From Collinsella sp. (GTDB lineage Bacteria > Actinomycetota > Coriobacteriia > Coriobacteriales > Coriobacteriaceae): a stretch of DNA of 64,000 nt. The notes beneath the pieces were generated by a model that saw only the letters and a program-made list of their open reading frames with translations, had not been told where the DNA came from and searched no databases. Shown piece by piece: positions 1 to 9,001 of the stretch; within the stretch, counting starts at the first letter, position 1; every line of letters begins with the position of its first letter. Where the stretch lies: NCBI GenBank assembly GCA_019419625.1, contig DXZO01000069.1, forward strand, positions 4,444 through 68,443, written 5' to 3'. Both the position numbers and the translations under genes were made by a program.

Positions 1-1
1 C

Positions 2-109
2 TTCTTAGACACCCGTTTACATCACGAAATCTATCTCTGCGATCCACGCAAATGTGCACCGGAGAAACTTAAGACTGTGGTTCGTCATCCTATCAAGCGC
101 GCTGAATAG
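2..109 (+). CDS. C-terminal end of a GyrI-like domain protein (partial)
   Basis: The reading frame is open from base 2 to a TAG at 107-109 and encodes 35 residues, including EIYLCDPRKCAPEKLKTVVR. That pattern resembles the closing strand of GyrI-like small-molecule-binding proteins, which typically end in a DPRK-x-PEKL-x-T motif. The gene starts upstream of the window, so length, start and operon cannot be judged. The family call rests on one short motif. Confidence 0.55.
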   Translation, partial: FLDTRLHHEIYLCDPRKCAPEKLKTVVRHPIKRAE

Positions 110-397
110 CGTGGGGCGTCATTTCACACGCTAGGTTTTAAGCCAGCCAACCAGCCGCCTCCTAGGCCGTCCGGTAATTATCTTGACGCGGTCCGTCGCA
201 TCTTATATCCCCTAGGGGAAATTGCGTCCCGTTCTGAAGCCTCAAACTGGGATGCAGTTTCCGCTAGGCGCCCCAAGAGGAAAGTGCGTCCCACTCCGCA
301 GCGTCACGCCGGGACGTACCCTCAGCCCACAGACTCCTCCGCCGGCGTTTCCCCAGATAAAACCTGCCAAAATAAACCTGTCCCTTTTTGGCAGGTT
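110..397. repeat. Gene-free stretch with REP-like inverted repeats and a terminator
   Basis: No gene is seen. Two short inverted repeats lie at about 217-264 (GGAAATTGCGTCCC against GGGATGCAGTTTCC) and 281-318. At 359-400 the arms AAAACCTGCCAAAA and TTTTGGCAGGTTTT form a strong hairpin whose right arm contains the TAA stop of the leftward histidine kinase, so it probably terminates that operon. Bases 345-390 recur in reverse complement at 24770-24817. Confidence 0.6.
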
Positions 398-1759
398 TTA
401 GAGGCGGACGGTGAAGGTGATCTGGTTGCCGCAGCCGCAGACAGAAGCGCTCCCGCCATGGGCTTCGGCGATGGCTCGCACCACGGATAGGCCCACACCC
501 GAGCCGCCCGTCTTGGAGCTGCGCGACACGTCCGCACGATAGAAGCGGTCAAACAATCGGTCTAGGTCGCCTTCGGGCAGCTCGTCCACGGCATTCGATA
601 CGACAAGCTCGGCGGCGCCCTTACCCTGACCGCGCGAGACAGCGCGCAGGCTCAACTCAATTACACTGTCCTCGCTCGCATAGCGCGTGGCGTTATCCAG
701 CAGCAACTCAACCACCTGCGCCACCGCGGCAGCATCGGCATGCGCCCGCACGCCACTCGCGATCGACATCGACAGACGCTTGCCACGCGAAACCGCCACC
801 GATTCAAACGGCGCCGCAGCCTTGTCAACTGCCTCCGAAAGATCGATCGATGTCATGGTAAAGCCAGCAGAGCCCTCGTCCATGCGAGCTAAAAATACCA
901 GACGCTCCGTGAGCGCCGTCAACCGTGCAACCTGTTCGTGAATGCTCTGTGTCCACTCGCTCTCGCCGCTCTCGATTTCCTGCACCTCGTTAGCGGCGTC
1001 GATCACGGCCAGCGGCGTCTTGATCTCGTGGCTTGCATCGGTAATGAAGCGCTTTTGCTTGCTGTAGCTCTCGACCATCGGTCGAATCACCGCACCCGAG
1101 GCGCCCGCCACAATTGCCAGCACCGCCAGCCAGCCAATGCAACTGATTGCCACGCTCGCACTCAAAAACGAATGAAAGCTTGCAAGCTCGCGTGAACAGT
1201 CGACGAATACATAGGTGGTCTCATCGTCTTGAACGTCAGTCGTATAGCGATAATTGCCAGAAAAACCCGAGACCCAACCCTTGGAATGCAACTTTGCGGC
1301 AATACTGGCGGCGCGCTTGGCGCCCACCGCGGCAATGCGGGCCGTATTGACATCGGCAACCTGTCCGGCGGCAATCGTCACTGTAAAGTAGCGTGTGTCA
1401 AAGGGAGACTCCGCCGTCATGCCTTCGAAGTGCCTGATGCGAACGCCCGCCTGGCTATCGCCGGCATCCTTGCCATTGGCGGGATCGGCTTTAGGCTCGT
1501 CCCCCCAATCGATACCGTCCTTGCCCGCCAGAATATAGTCCAGGCGAGTGTCAGCCATCTTGCAGACATGCGAATAATTGACGATGTTGATGCCAGCGAT
1601 GATGAGCGTGAGTACCACGGTCACAGCGCCCATGGCAACGAGGATAAACTTGCGACGCAGGCGGCGGCCCAATGCGTCAACAGAATTAGCCCGCCCCGTA
1701 CTACTCGAGGCGGCGTGAAACCGCTCCGTTATGCGTTTGCACCACGCGCGCACGCTCAC
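398..1759 (-). CDS. Sensor histidine kinase (membrane-bound, two TM segments)
   Basis: This 453-residue protein has a short basic cytoplasmic N-terminus, TM1 at about 38-60, an extracytoplasmic sensor region at about 61-200 and TM2 at about 201-224. A HisKA box (DASHEIKTPLAV) follows, with phospho-acceptor His244. An HATPase domain has an N box (LLLDNATRYA), an FYRAD F box and the G box GGSGVGLSVVRAIAEAHGG. It should autophosphorylate and pass phosphate to the response regulator encoded just upstream, whose gene overlaps this one by 4 bp, so the two are translationally coupled. The ligand cannot be read from sequence because the sensor region matches nothing I recognise. Confidence 0.93.
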   Translation of the reverse strand: MSVRAWCKRITERFHAASSSTGRANSVDALGRRLRRKFILVAMGAVTVVLTLIIAGINIVNYSHVCKMADTRLDYILAGKDGIDWGDEPKADPANGKDAGDSQAGVRIRHFEGMTAESPFDTRYFTVTIAAGQVADVNTARIAAVGAKRAASIAAKLHSKGWVSGFSGNYRYTTDVQDDETTYVFVDCSRELASFHSFLSASVAISCIGWLAVLAIVAGASGAVIRPMVESYSKQKRFITDASHEIKTPLAVIDAANEVQEIESGESEWTQSIHEQVARLTALTERLVFLARMDEGSAGFTMTSIDLSEAVDKAAAPFESVAVSRGKRLSMSIASGVRAHADAAAVAQVVELLLDNATRYASEDSVIELSLRAVSRGQGKGAAELVVSNAVDELPEGDLDRLFDRFYRADVSRSSKTGGSGVGLSVVRAIAEAHGGSASVCGCGNQITFTVRL

Positions 1760-2445
1760 GCCTGCTCGGCCTCCTTGACAACCTCAAGCGAATAGCCCTG
1801 GTTACGCGATGCGCGGATGGCAACGTCGGCACCAAGCGCCGTCAGCTTTTTGCGCAGGTACGAGATATAGACCCACACCACGTTGGCGCCTTCGGGCGCG
1901 TCCTCACCCCAAACCTCGAGCATCAGACGCTCGGTGGGCATGCGCGTGCCGGCATTGCGCATAAAGAGTTCCATAAGCTGAAACTCGCGATTGGCCAGGT
2001 GCTCCTCGCCCAAGGGGCCCACGAGCGTGCATGCCGCCGTATCGAGACGCACATTGCCCACGCTGAGCGTCGTGGCATCAATTGCCGTGGCAGCGCGCGT
2101 CATGGCACGAATACGCGCAAGCAATTCCTTGGCGGCAAACGGCTTGGTCAGATAATCGTTGGCACCGGCATCCAAGCCCTCGACCTTATCGGACACCTCG
2201 CTTTTTGCCGTGAGCATGATGATGGGCAGTCGCTTACCGGCGGCACGCGTGCGCTTGAGCACCTCAATGCCATCCATGCCGGGCATCATGATGTCCAGGA
2301 TTGCGGCGTCATAATCATTGGCGAGCAGATATTCGAGCGCCGTCAGACCGTCGAGAGCGGCGTCGACCTCGTAGTCACTATGTTGAAGAATTGCGGTAAG
2401 GGCGCGGGAGAGACCGGGTTCGTCCTCGGCAAGCATCAGCTTCAT
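1756..2445 (-). CDS. OmpR/PhoB-family response regulator
   Basis: This 229-residue protein has a receiver domain (1-120) with acidic residues DE at 8-9, phospho-acceptor Asp51 (AILDIMMPGMDG), Thr79 and Lys101 (LTKPF). A winged-helix Trans_reg_C domain follows (about 130-222), ending in WVYISYLRKKL and NQGYSLEV. It is the first gene of a leftward pair and its stop overlaps the start of the histidine kinase. The direct repeat GCCTTAGC at 2510-2517 and 2521-2528 upstream has an 11-bp period, as OmpR-family sites do, which suggests autoregulation. Confidence 0.94.
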   Translation of the reverse strand: MKLMLAEDEPGLSRALTAILQHSDYEVDAALDGLTALEYLLANDYDAAILDIMMPGMDGIEVLKRTRAAGKRLPIIMLTAKSEVSDKVEGLDAGANDYLTKPFAAKELLARIRAMTRAATAIDATTLSVGNVRLDTAACTLVGPLGEEHLANREFQLMELFMRNAGTRMPTERLMLEVWGEDAPEGANVVWVYISYLRKKLTALGADVAIRASRNQGYSLEVVKEAEQA

Positions 2446-2509
2446 AGTTGTTCCTTTGGCGCACGGCTATACGGGTTTTGATACTGTCGATGATAGCGCA
2501 CCGCTAACC

Positions 2510-2528
2510 GCCTTAGCGCAGCCTTAGC
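2510..2528. promoter_or_regulatory. Candidate response-regulator direct repeat
   Basis: GCCTTAGC occurs twice with an 11-bp period, 65-85 bp upstream of the response-regulator start. A related GGCTTAGC lies at 2564-2571. OmpR/PhoB dimers typically bind direct repeats with one-turn spacing. Assignment to this regulator is inference. Confidence 0.4.
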
Positions 2529-2673
2529 TGCTCAACCTGCGCGTTTTCAAATACGCAGGATATGGCTTAGCCAAACTTAAGACGCAGACGCCGAGCGCTT
2601 GGACGCATGCCGGCCGCGAAAAGACAGCGACTCATCCTTTCGCGGCGTCCTAGTTATGCAAAGTGTTCGAGCG

Positions 2674-3252
2674 CTATGCCTCGTACGCGCCCTCAAGCCG
2701 CAGCAGCCACTCCTTACGGTCGAGGCCGCCGGCATATCCGTTGAGCGATCCGTCGGCCGCCACCACGCGATGGCACGGAACGATAATCGAAACAGGGTTG
2801 CGAGCGACCGCAGCCCCCACAGCACGGGGAGACACAACGGGATCCTCGTTTCCCGGTACACGATGTCGAGCGGCAACACGCTGGGCGATCTCACCATACG
2901 TAGCAACCTCGCCGCGCGGAATAGAAAGCAGCTCGCACCAAACTTCACGCTGAAACGCCGTACCGATCATATGCAATGGCGGCGTAAACCGAGGTTCCTG
3001 CCCTGCAAAATAAGCATTCAGCCAAGCCCAGGAACACTCAAGCACCGAAGAGGCCGCACCATTTGCCGGACTCACCGAAGACATCCCACTGGTACCAGAA
3101 ACCGCATCGGCACCTTCAACGTGCTCCGCATCTTCTTTGAGCAGCGTAGAGCCAAAGTGCCCCTGCCCCTCAAACCAAAGCCCCGTCAGACCGCGGCCAT
3201 CAGCGGCAAGCAGAATCTCGCCCAAAGGCGAAGCAAACGTCGTCGTGACCAC
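2674..3252 (-). CDS. ogt: Methylated-DNA--[protein]-cysteine S-methyltransferase
   Basis: This 192-residue protein repairs O6-methylguanine by transferring the methyl group to its own cysteine, a one-use reaction. The N-terminal domain begins TTTFASPLGEILLAADGRGL. The DNA-binding helix region is AFQREVWCELLSIPRGEVATYG (split here at about 99-120), and the active site is PCHRV with Cys160 followed by GYAGGLDRKEWLL. A loop of about 30 residues (40-70, Ser/Gly/Ala rich) lengthens the N-terminal domain relative to the usual 160-175 residues. It is monocistronic and leftward, with a repeat-filled 455-bp gap upstream. Confidence 0.93.
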   Translation of the reverse strand: MVTTTFASPLGEILLAADGRGLTGLWFEGQGHFGSTLLKEDAEHVEGADAVSGTSGMSSVSPANGAASSVLECSWAWLNAYFAGQEPRFTPPLHMIGTAFQREVWCELLSIPRGEVATYGEIAQRVAARHRVPGNEDPVVSPRAVGAAVARNPVSIIVPCHRVVAADGSLNGYAGGLDRKEWLLRLEGAYEA

Positions 3253-3319
3253 CAGCGGCTCCTTTCAAAACTCCGCTCCATAATACCGCGAATTGTGCAG
3301 ACAACCCCAATCGACCCCA

Positions 3320-3470
3320 AAGTCACCCTAGGCAGCAGGCGCGAAGCGCCGCAGCTGCCGCACGACCCCAAAGTCCCCGCAGGCAGCAGGCGCAACGCGC
3401 CGCAGCTGCCGGCCGCGCTCCGCAGTCCCCAAAGGCGGCAGGCGCAAAGCGCCGAGGCCGCCGCCGGGAC
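3320..3470. repeat. Three degenerate tandem hairpin units of about 50-60 bp
   Basis: Three units begin with CCCAAAG and contain GGCAGCAGGCGC, a short loop and GCGCCGCAGCTGCC. Each unit can fold into a hairpin with a GAA-like loop and a trailing GCAG. The third unit is more diverged (GGCGGCAGGCGCAAAGCGCC). They lie upstream of ogt in the 3253-3707 gap next to the large palindrome at 3564-3693. Their apex resembles the apex of the large palindromes. Confidence 0.7.
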
Positions 3471-3563
3471 CAGGGCCCGCAACAACCACGTGCCCCCACA
3501 TCAGCCCAGCGGCCCCAACCAACAACGACCCCATCGCAGGCCGCTCGCAACAACGTCACCGCA

Positions 3564-3693
3564 GGCGGGAGCCGGGCTTAGTTTTCAGAACACTCCGCAG
3601 ACCAGTGTGGCGCCTTGTCCGCGGCTCCGAAGGAGCAGGACAAGGCGCCACACATGGTCGAGGACGTTCTGAAAACTAAGCCCGGCCCCCGCC
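3564..3693. repeat. Two-tier long palindrome, copy A
   Basis: The outer arms 3571-3591 and 3666-3686 are a perfect 21-bp inverted repeat, extended by 6 bp (3564-3569 with 3688-3693) after one mismatch. Inside lie the box ACTCCGCAG, an inner 16-bp perfect arm (GTGTGGCGCCTTGTCC and complement), a tip GGCTCCGAAGGAGC, a bulged TGGT and the box CGAGGAC. It ends 15 bp past the asd stop. Box and tip sequences recur in copies B, C and D, but the arm sequences do not. Confidence 0.9.
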
Positions 3694-3707
3694 GGACAGG
3701 TCCACCG

Positions 3708-4736
3708 CTACTCGCAGAGCAGCTTAGCGATCTGGACGGCGTTGGTTGCCGCACCCTTACGGATTTGGTCGCCGCAGCACCAGAAGGTGATGCCACGCGC
3801 GGCCTCGGGGTTCGAGATGTCGCGGCGTACGCGACCGACCCAAATCAGGTCCTGGTCGGAAGTGTCCATCGGCATGGGGAAGCGGTCGTGCGCATCCTCG
3901 GCGCTCATGTCGTCAACCAGCTTCACGCCCGGAGCGGCGGCCAGCGCAGCACGGGCCTCGTCAACCGTAATGTCGCGCTCAAACTCGAGCGTAATGCTCT
4001 CGGAGTGAGAGCGCAGCACAGGCACGCGCACGCAGGTGCAGTTCACACGCAGCTCCGGCAGGTGCATGATCTTGCGGCCCTCGTTCTGCAGCTTCATCTC
4101 CTCGGAGGTAAAGCCCTCCTCCTCCTTGACGCCGCCAATTTGCGGAATCAGGTTGCTCGCGAGCTGGGCGGCAAATGCGCGCGGCTCGGGAATCTCCTCG
4201 CCACGGCCCAGGGCGGCCAACTGAGCCTCGAGCTCGGCCATACCGGGAGCGCCAGCACCCGAAGCCGCCTGGTACGTCGAGACGATCATGCGCTTCACGC
4301 CGGCGAGCTGATGCAGCGGCCACGTGGGAACCAGGCCGATGATGGTCGCGCAGTTGGGGTTGGCGATCAGGCCGTGATGCCACTTGATATCGTCGGCATT
4401 GATCTCGGGCACGACCAGCGGCACCTCGGGATCCATGCGGAAGGCATGGCTGTTGTCGACCACGACGGCGCCGCGCTTGACGGCCTCGGGCAGCAGCTCC
4501 TTGGCGATATCGTCGCCAGCGGCGCCGAGCACAATGTCGCAGCCCTCAAAGGCCTCGGGGCAAGCTTCCTCAATCACGATCTGCTCGCCGCGGAACTCAA
4601 CGGTCTTGCCCGCGGAGCGTGCACTTGCCAGCAGCTTGAGCTTGCCAACCGGGAACTCCTGCTCGTTGAGGCACTCGAGCATCTGGGTGCCCACGGCTCC
4701 CGTCGCGCCCAAAATAGCAACCGTGTACTGTTTCAT
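3708..4736 (-). CDS. asd: Aspartate-semialdehyde dehydrogenase
   Basis: The protein reduces aspartyl-4-phosphate to aspartate-4-semialdehyde with NADPH, the second step towards Lys, Thr and Met. I start at 4736 (MKQYTVAILGATGAVG) because AAAGGGGG sits just upstream and the Rossmann motif GATGAVG then lies at residues 10-16. An in-frame ATG at 4823 would add an unlikely 29 residues. The active-site cysteine is in NPNCATI at Cys129, and the acceptor region has RIVSTYQAASGAG-like residues (KRMIVSTYQAASGAG). Length is 342, normal for the family. It lies 173 bp downstream of lysC on the same strand. Confidence 0.95.
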   Translation of the reverse strand: MKQYTVAILGATGAVGTQMLECLNEQEFPVGKLKLLASARSAGKTVEFRGEQIVIEEACPEAFEGCDIVLGAAGDDIAKELLPEAVKRGAVVVDNSHAFRMDPEVPLVVPEINADDIKWHHGLIANPNCATIIGLVPTWPLHQLAGVKRMIVSTYQAASGAGAPGMAELEAQLAALGRGEEIPEPRAFAAQLASNLIPQIGGVKEEEGFTSEEMKLQNEGRKIMHLPELRVNCTCVRVPVLRSHSESITLEFERDITVDEARAALAAAPGVKLVDDMSAEDAHDRFPMPMDTSDQDLIWVGRVRRDISNPEAARGITFWCCGDQIRKGAATNAVQIAKLLCE

Positions 4737-4909
4737 GCTTCCCCCTTTAAAGGTTGTGGCTTTTGCCCGCACGCCGAGCAGGCCGATTATTGTTGCCAGT
4801 GTATACAAGAACAGGGCGGGCACGAAACCCGCCCCGTAGAAACGAAACCGAAACGAAACGCCCCACCGTAGATTTTTGAGACATGACCCAATAATCTACC
4901 GAGCAGTCG

Positions 4910-6298
4910 CTACTTTTTGAGCGCGGCCAGGGCGGGATCGACCGGCGCGGAAGCCTCCAAGTCGGAGACCTTCACAATGCCGTTCTCGTCGGAGAAGGCA
5001 CGGTAAATAGTCTGAATCGCAAGGTCGAAGTCCTTCTCCTCGACACCGATAATGATGTTGATCTCGTCGCAGCTCTGCGAAATCATACGCACGCTCACGC
5101 CGGCCTGGCCAAGCATGCCAAACAGATGGCCCGAGATGCCTGCGCGGCCGCGCAGGTTACGGCCGACGGTCGCGATAAGTGCCAAGCCCTCGACAACCTC
5201 GATCTCGAGCGGCTCGACCTCCTGTTGGATGTCGCCCACGAGTGAGTACAGCGAATCGTGCACATCCTGCTCCTGCACCACGGCGCCAAAGCGGTCGACA
5301 CCGGTGGGCATGTGCTCGACGGAAACGTCATAGCGCTCGAAGACCGAAAGCGCACGGCGCATAAAGCCGACGCGGGGCTTGGTGCGGTCACGGGCGACGT
5401 TGATGGCGACAAAACCGCGCTTGCCGGTCACGCCGGTAATGATGGGCTCTGCCTCGCCCTCGTCAGCCGTCTCGCTAATGATGGTACCGGGGTCCTGCGG
5501 CGCATTGGTGTTCTTGATGACCAGCGGAATACCCGCCTCGCGCACGGGGAACACGGCCTCCTCGTGCAGGACGCTTGCGCCCATGTACGAAAGCTCGCGC
5601 AGCTCCTCGTAGGTAACGCGCGCAATGGGCTGAGCCTCGGGAACAATACGCGGATCGGCAGAATAGAAACCCGAAACGTCGGTCCAGTTCTCGTACAGGT
5701 CGGCGCCCAGGCACTTGGCCAGGATCGAGCCCGAGATATCGCCGCCGCCACGATCGAGCAGCTTGATCTGGCCCTCACGCGTCGCGCCATAGAAACCGGG
5801 CATAACAAAGCCGCCCTGCTGGCCGTACTCCTGCACCAGCTCGGAGGTGCGGTTCATGCTGAGCGTACCGTCGTGATGGAACGCCACAACCGTCGCGGCG
5901 TCCAGGAACGGCAGGCCCAGGTACTCGGACATCAGGCGAGCGGTGAAGTACTCGCCGCGGCTCACAAGCTCCTCGGTGGAGTAGCCGCCCGAGCGGGCGC
6001 GCTCGGCAAAGGCCGCAAACTCCTCGCGGATGGGATAGGTGAGCTCCAGCTCGTCAGCGATATCAAAATAGCGCTGGCCAATGTCCTCGAGCAGCTCCTC
6101 ACATGACACGTGATACTTAACGTGAGCGTTAACCAGGTAGAGCAGGTCGGTCACCTTGGTGTCGCCCTTAAAGCGGCGACCGCAGGCAGAAACCACCACA
6201 AAACGGCGAGCCGGGTCGGCATCGACGATGGCCTTGATCTTCTTGAAGTGTTCGGCGTCGGCGACCGACGAGCCGCCAAACTTGGCAATCTTAATCAT
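4910..6298 (-). CDS. lysC: Aspartate kinase (monofunctional, with ACT domains)
   Basis: This 462-residue protein phosphorylates aspartate, the committed step of the aspartate family. The amino-acid kinase domain starts KFGGSSVAD (residues 5-13) and includes SRGEYFTARLM and RGGGDISGSILA. The C-terminal third (about 300-450) is a pair of ACT domains, seen in VGFMRRALSVFERYDVSVEHMP and GISGHLFGMLGQAGVSVRMISQ (both shortened here), which implies feedback control by lysine or threonine. It is transcribed leftward ahead of asd and divergently from thrC. Confidence 0.95.
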   Translation of the reverse strand: MIKIAKFGGSSVADAEHFKKIKAIVDADPARRFVVVSACGRRFKGDTKVTDLLYLVNAHVKYHVSCEELLEDIGQRYFDIADELELTYPIREEFAAFAERARSGGYSTEELVSRGEYFTARLMSEYLGLPFLDAATVVAFHHDGTLSMNRTSELVQEYGQQGGFVMPGFYGATREGQIKLLDRGGGDISGSILAKCLGADLYENWTDVSGFYSADPRIVPEAQPIARVTYEELRELSYMGASVLHEEAVFPVREAGIPLVIKNTNAPQDPGTIISETADEGEAEPIITGVTGKRGFVAINVARDRTKPRVGFMRRALSVFERYDVSVEHMPTGVDRFGAVVQEQDVHDSLYSLVGDIQQEVEPLEIEVVEGLALIATVGRNLRGRAGISGHLFGMLGQAGVSVRMISQSCDEINIIIGVEEKDFDLAIQTIYRAFSDENGIVKVSDLEASAPVDPALAALKK

Positions 6299-6402
6299 GG
6301 GCTGGAGGTTACCTTTCTAAAAAGCCTCTGCGAACCTATTTTGCACGCTCTGATACCATGGTTTCACCGATTGGGACCAAGGTATCCGAGGAGCACTGTT
6401 AT
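6299..6402. promoter_or_regulatory. Divergent lysC / thrC promoter region
   Basis: These 104 bp separate the leftward lysC start from the rightward thrC start and must hold both promoters. TTTGCACGCTCTGATACCAT is the most promoter-like stretch on the plus strand. I see no T-box, leader peptide with threonine codons or riboswitch; the space is too short for most of these. Confidence 0.4.
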
Positions 6403-7920
6403 ATGGGAACTTATCATAGTACACGAGGACGCACTTTATCATGCTCAAGTAAGGTGGCAATCCGCACCGGCATAGCTCCCGACGGGGGTTTGTTTGTCTC
6501 GGACGAGCTTGGCACCCAGCAGGTCGATATCAGCTCGCTTGCCCATAAATCGTACTTTGAAATCGCTCAAAATGTGTTGGGAATGTTACTGAACGATTAC
6601 ACGGGCGAAGAAATTTCGGCCTGTGTGAATGAGGCATACCGCGGCACGTTCGCGAGCGAAGAGGTCACGCCGCTCGTCAAACTCGACGCCGCACCGGGCG
6701 CCGACGCCCCTCAGACCTATGTGATGGAGCTCTTTGGCGGCCCCACGAGCGCCTTTAAGGACGTCGCCTTGCAGATGCTCCCCCGCCTTATGGCCCGCAC
6801 CTCTGCCAAGGACGGCGGCGCCGAGCGCATCATGATCGTCACCGCCACGTCGGGCGACACCGGCAAGGCCGCGCTCGCCGGTTTTGCCGACGCTCCGGGC
6901 ACGGGCATCACCGTCTTTTATCCCGAGGGCAAGGTCAGCCGCGTCCAGAATCTGCAGATGTCCACGCAGGAGGGCGACAACGTCGCCGTCTGCGGCATCC
7001 GCGGCAACTTTGACGACGCTCAGAGCGCCGTCAAGCGCATCTTTGCCGATAAGGAGCTTGCCGAGCGTCTAGAGGCAGCCGGCACCGTGCTTTCGAGCGC
7101 CAACTCCATCAACGTCGGCCGTCTGGTGCCGCAGGTCGTCTACTACTTTGCCGCCTATGCGCAGCTGCTGCGCGCCGGCGCTATCGAGGCTGGCGACGCT
7201 GTTGAGTTCTGTGTTCCCACCGGCAACTTTGGCGATATCTTGGCCGGCTACTACGCCAAGCGCATGGGTCTGCCCGTCGCCAAGCTCGTCGTGGCGAGCG
7301 ACAAGAACAACGTGCTTGCCGACTTCCTGACCACCGGCGTTTACGACCGTAACCGCCCGTTCTTCACGACCATTTCACCGTCGATGGACATCCTTATTAG
7401 CTCCAACCTGGAGCGCATGCTCTATTTCCTGTCCGATGGCGACTGCGAGCTCGTTGCCGGCCTTATGGAGCAGCTGGCACAGACTGGTCGCTACGAGGTT
7501 CCCGCCGACCTGCTGGCAAAGATTCAGAGCGTCTTTGGCTGCGGTTGGGCCAGCGAGGACGAGGTCCGCGCTGCCATCAAGAACTGCTGGGATGCAAACG
7601 GCTATGTGATCGACCCGCACACCGCTTGCGGCTATCACGTCTTTGAAAAGGTCGCCCCCGCCGAGGGCGCCAAGGCCCGCGTGCTGCTTTCGACCGCCAG
7701 CCCCTACAAGTTCCCGCGCGCCTGCTGCGACGCCCTGGGCCTCAACGTTCCCGATGATGATTTTGAGGCTATGCGTGTGCTCGAGCAGGCCACCAACACG
7801 GTCGCCCCGACCCAGCTCGCCGAGCTCGAGTCCAAGCCCGTCCGCTTCGAAGACGTCTGCGACGTCGATGAGATGGCAAGCTACGTCGAGTCTGCAGCAA
7901 AACGAATGAGCACCAACTAA
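6403..7920 (+). CDS. thrC: Threonine synthase
   Basis: This PLP enzyme converts O-phosphohomoserine to threonine. I start at ATG 6403 because GAGGAG lies about 9 bp upstream and the protein then begins MGTYHSTRG, the usual N-terminus of the long class of threonine synthases. An ATG at 6358 would add 15 residues without a ribosome-binding site. The PLP lysine is in PTSAFKDVALQ at Lys119. Other family signatures are TATSGDTGKAAL and VPTGNFGDILAGYYAKRMG. At 505 residues it matches the fungal/gamma-type class. It is followed by a terminator hairpin and then thrB. Confidence 0.95.
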   Translation: MGTYHSTRGRTLSCSSKVAIRTGIAPDGGLFVSDELGTQQVDISSLAHKSYFEIAQNVLGMLLNDYTGEEISACVNEAYRGTFASEEVTPLVKLDAAPGADAPQTYVMELFGGPTSAFKDVALQMLPRLMARTSAKDGGAERIMIVTATSGDTGKAALAGFADAPGTGITVFYPEGKVSRVQNLQMSTQEGDNVAVCGIRGNFDDAQSAVKRIFADKELAERLEAAGTVLSSANSINVGRLVPQVVYYFAAYAQLLRAGAIEAGDAVEFCVPTGNFGDILAGYYAKRMGLPVAKLVVASDKNNVLADFLTTGVYDRNRPFFTTISPSMDILISSNLERMLYFLSDGDCELVAGLMEQLAQTGRYEVPADLLAKIQSVFGCGWASEDEVRAAIKNCWDANGYVIDPHTACGYHVFEKVAPAEGAKARVLLSTASPYKFPRACCDALGLNVPDDDFEAMRVLEQATNTVAPTQLAELESKPVRFEDVCDVDEMASYVESAAKRMSTN

Positions 7921-7930
7921 ACCCCTTATT

Positions 7931-7963
7931 AAGCGCCGGCGAAAGCCGGCGCACCTTCTTTTT
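7931..7963 (+). terminator. Terminator-type hairpin after thrC
   Basis: GCGCCGGC, GAAA loop and GCCGGCGC form a stem closed by a stable GNRA-type loop. It is followed by ACCTTCTTTTTATT. It should stop or attenuate transcription leaving thrC, so thrB may need read-through or its own promoter. Confidence 0.8.
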
Positions 7964-7998
7964 ATTAAGCTTTCGGGATGATGACGAGCATGCGAGCG

Positions 7999-8104
7999 GG
8001 TCTGCCTGTTTAGTTCGTCGCGAGTTCCGCACGAGCCGGAAAGCACTTAATGTGCTTTCCGAGCGAGCCAGGACTGCCCGAGCAGCGAACTAAACAGGCA
8101 GACC
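7999..8104. repeat. Long palindrome E inside the thrC-thrB gap
   Basis: A perfect 19-bp outer arm pair (7999-8017 and 8086-8104) encloses TTCCGCACG, an inner hairpin GGAAAGCAC-TTAAT-GTGCTTTCC, GAGCGAGCC and AGGACTG. The right arm ends a few bases before the AGGAG ribosome-binding site of thrB. It is related to copies A-D by the TTCCGCA box but has a different tip, which resembles that of copy F. Confidence 0.8.
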
Positions 8105-8119
8105 GCCCAGGAGATTCCC

Positions 8120-9001
8120 ATGATCAAGATCACCGTCCCAGCAACAAGCGCCAACTTGGGCATTGGCTACGACACCCTCGGCATGGCCGTCAGCCTCTAC
8201 TCGCACTTCACCTTTGAGCGCGCCGACAAGCTCACCATCACGGGTTGCCCCGAGGAGTTCCAAAACGAGAACAACCTAGTCTACGTGAGCTTTGTGGATG
8301 CGCTGGCCGCATGGGGCGAGCCGGCTTTTCCCGTTGCCATCGACATTCAGACCGATGTGCCCGTCGCCCGCGGCCTGGGTTCCAGCTCCACCTGCGTCGT
8401 CGCGGGCATCATGGCAGCCGCCGCGCTGACGGGCCACACCGTCGACCGCGCCGAGCTCGTCCGCATCGCCACCGAGGTCGAGGGCCATCCCGACAACGTC
8501 GCCCCCGCTATCCTGGGCGGCGCCGTCTGTTCCTTTACGCCGACCGATTCGCTCCCCCAGTGCCTGCGCTACGAGGTGAGCGATCGCCTGCGTTTTATTA
8601 CCGTGATTCCGCCCTACGAGGTACAAACGAGTGAGGCGCGCAAGGTCGTGCCGCAGGAGATTCCACTCTCCACCGCCGTATGGCAAATGGGCCGCATCGC
8701 CGGCATGACGCGCGGCCTGGAGACCGGCGACCTGGATCTGATTGCCGCCGCCAATGACGACCGCATCCAAGAGCCGTATCGCCGTCGTCTGATTCCCGAC
8801 TACAACGCCGTGCGCGACACCTGCCTTAACGGCGGCGCCAAGACCATCTGGATCAGTGGCTCCGGCTCGACCCTTATGGCTGTAACCGACGACACCATCG
8901 TGGCAAAGTTCCTGCAGGTCAAGCTGCGCGAGCAGTTCCCCAAGTGTGAGACGCATATTTTGACGTGCGACACCGAGGGCGCTCAAATCGAGTACCTGTA
9001 G
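8120..9001 (+). CDS. thrB: Homoserine kinase
   Basis: This GHMP kinase phosphorylates homoserine to O-phosphohomoserine, the substrate of the adjacent thrC product. The 293-residue length is typical. The N-terminal motif is VPATSANLGIGYDTLGMAV, and the ATP-binding GHMP loop PVARGLGSSSTCV lies at 81-93. A late GHMP_C motif ISGSGSTLMAV is present. AGGAG at 8108-8112 sets the start. Its stop codon lies inside the outermost arm of palindrome B. Confidence 0.95.
   Translation: MIKITVPATSANLGIGYDTLGMAVSLYSHFTFERADKLTITGCPEEFQNENNLVYVSFVDALAAWGEPAFPVAIDIQTDVPVARGLGSSSTCVVAGIMAAAALTGHTVDRAELVRIATEVEGHPDNVAPAILGGAVCSFTPTDSLPQCLRYEVSDRLRFITVIPPYEVQTSEARKVVPQEIPLSTAVWQMGRIAGMTRGLETGDLDLIAAANDDRIQEPYRRRLIPDYNAVRDTCLNGGAKTIWISGSGSTLMAVTDDTIVAKFLQVKLREQFPKCETHILTCDTEGAQIEYL

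Noticed and set aside
2599..3672. 357-residue open frame through ogt and the repeats
   Set aside because: It is antisense to ogt and then crosses the tandem repeats and half of palindrome A; Arg/Pro/Gln-rich shadow.
6299..6402. T-box or lysine riboswitch before lysC or thrC
   Set aside because: The shared gap is 104 bp and shows none of the conserved elements.
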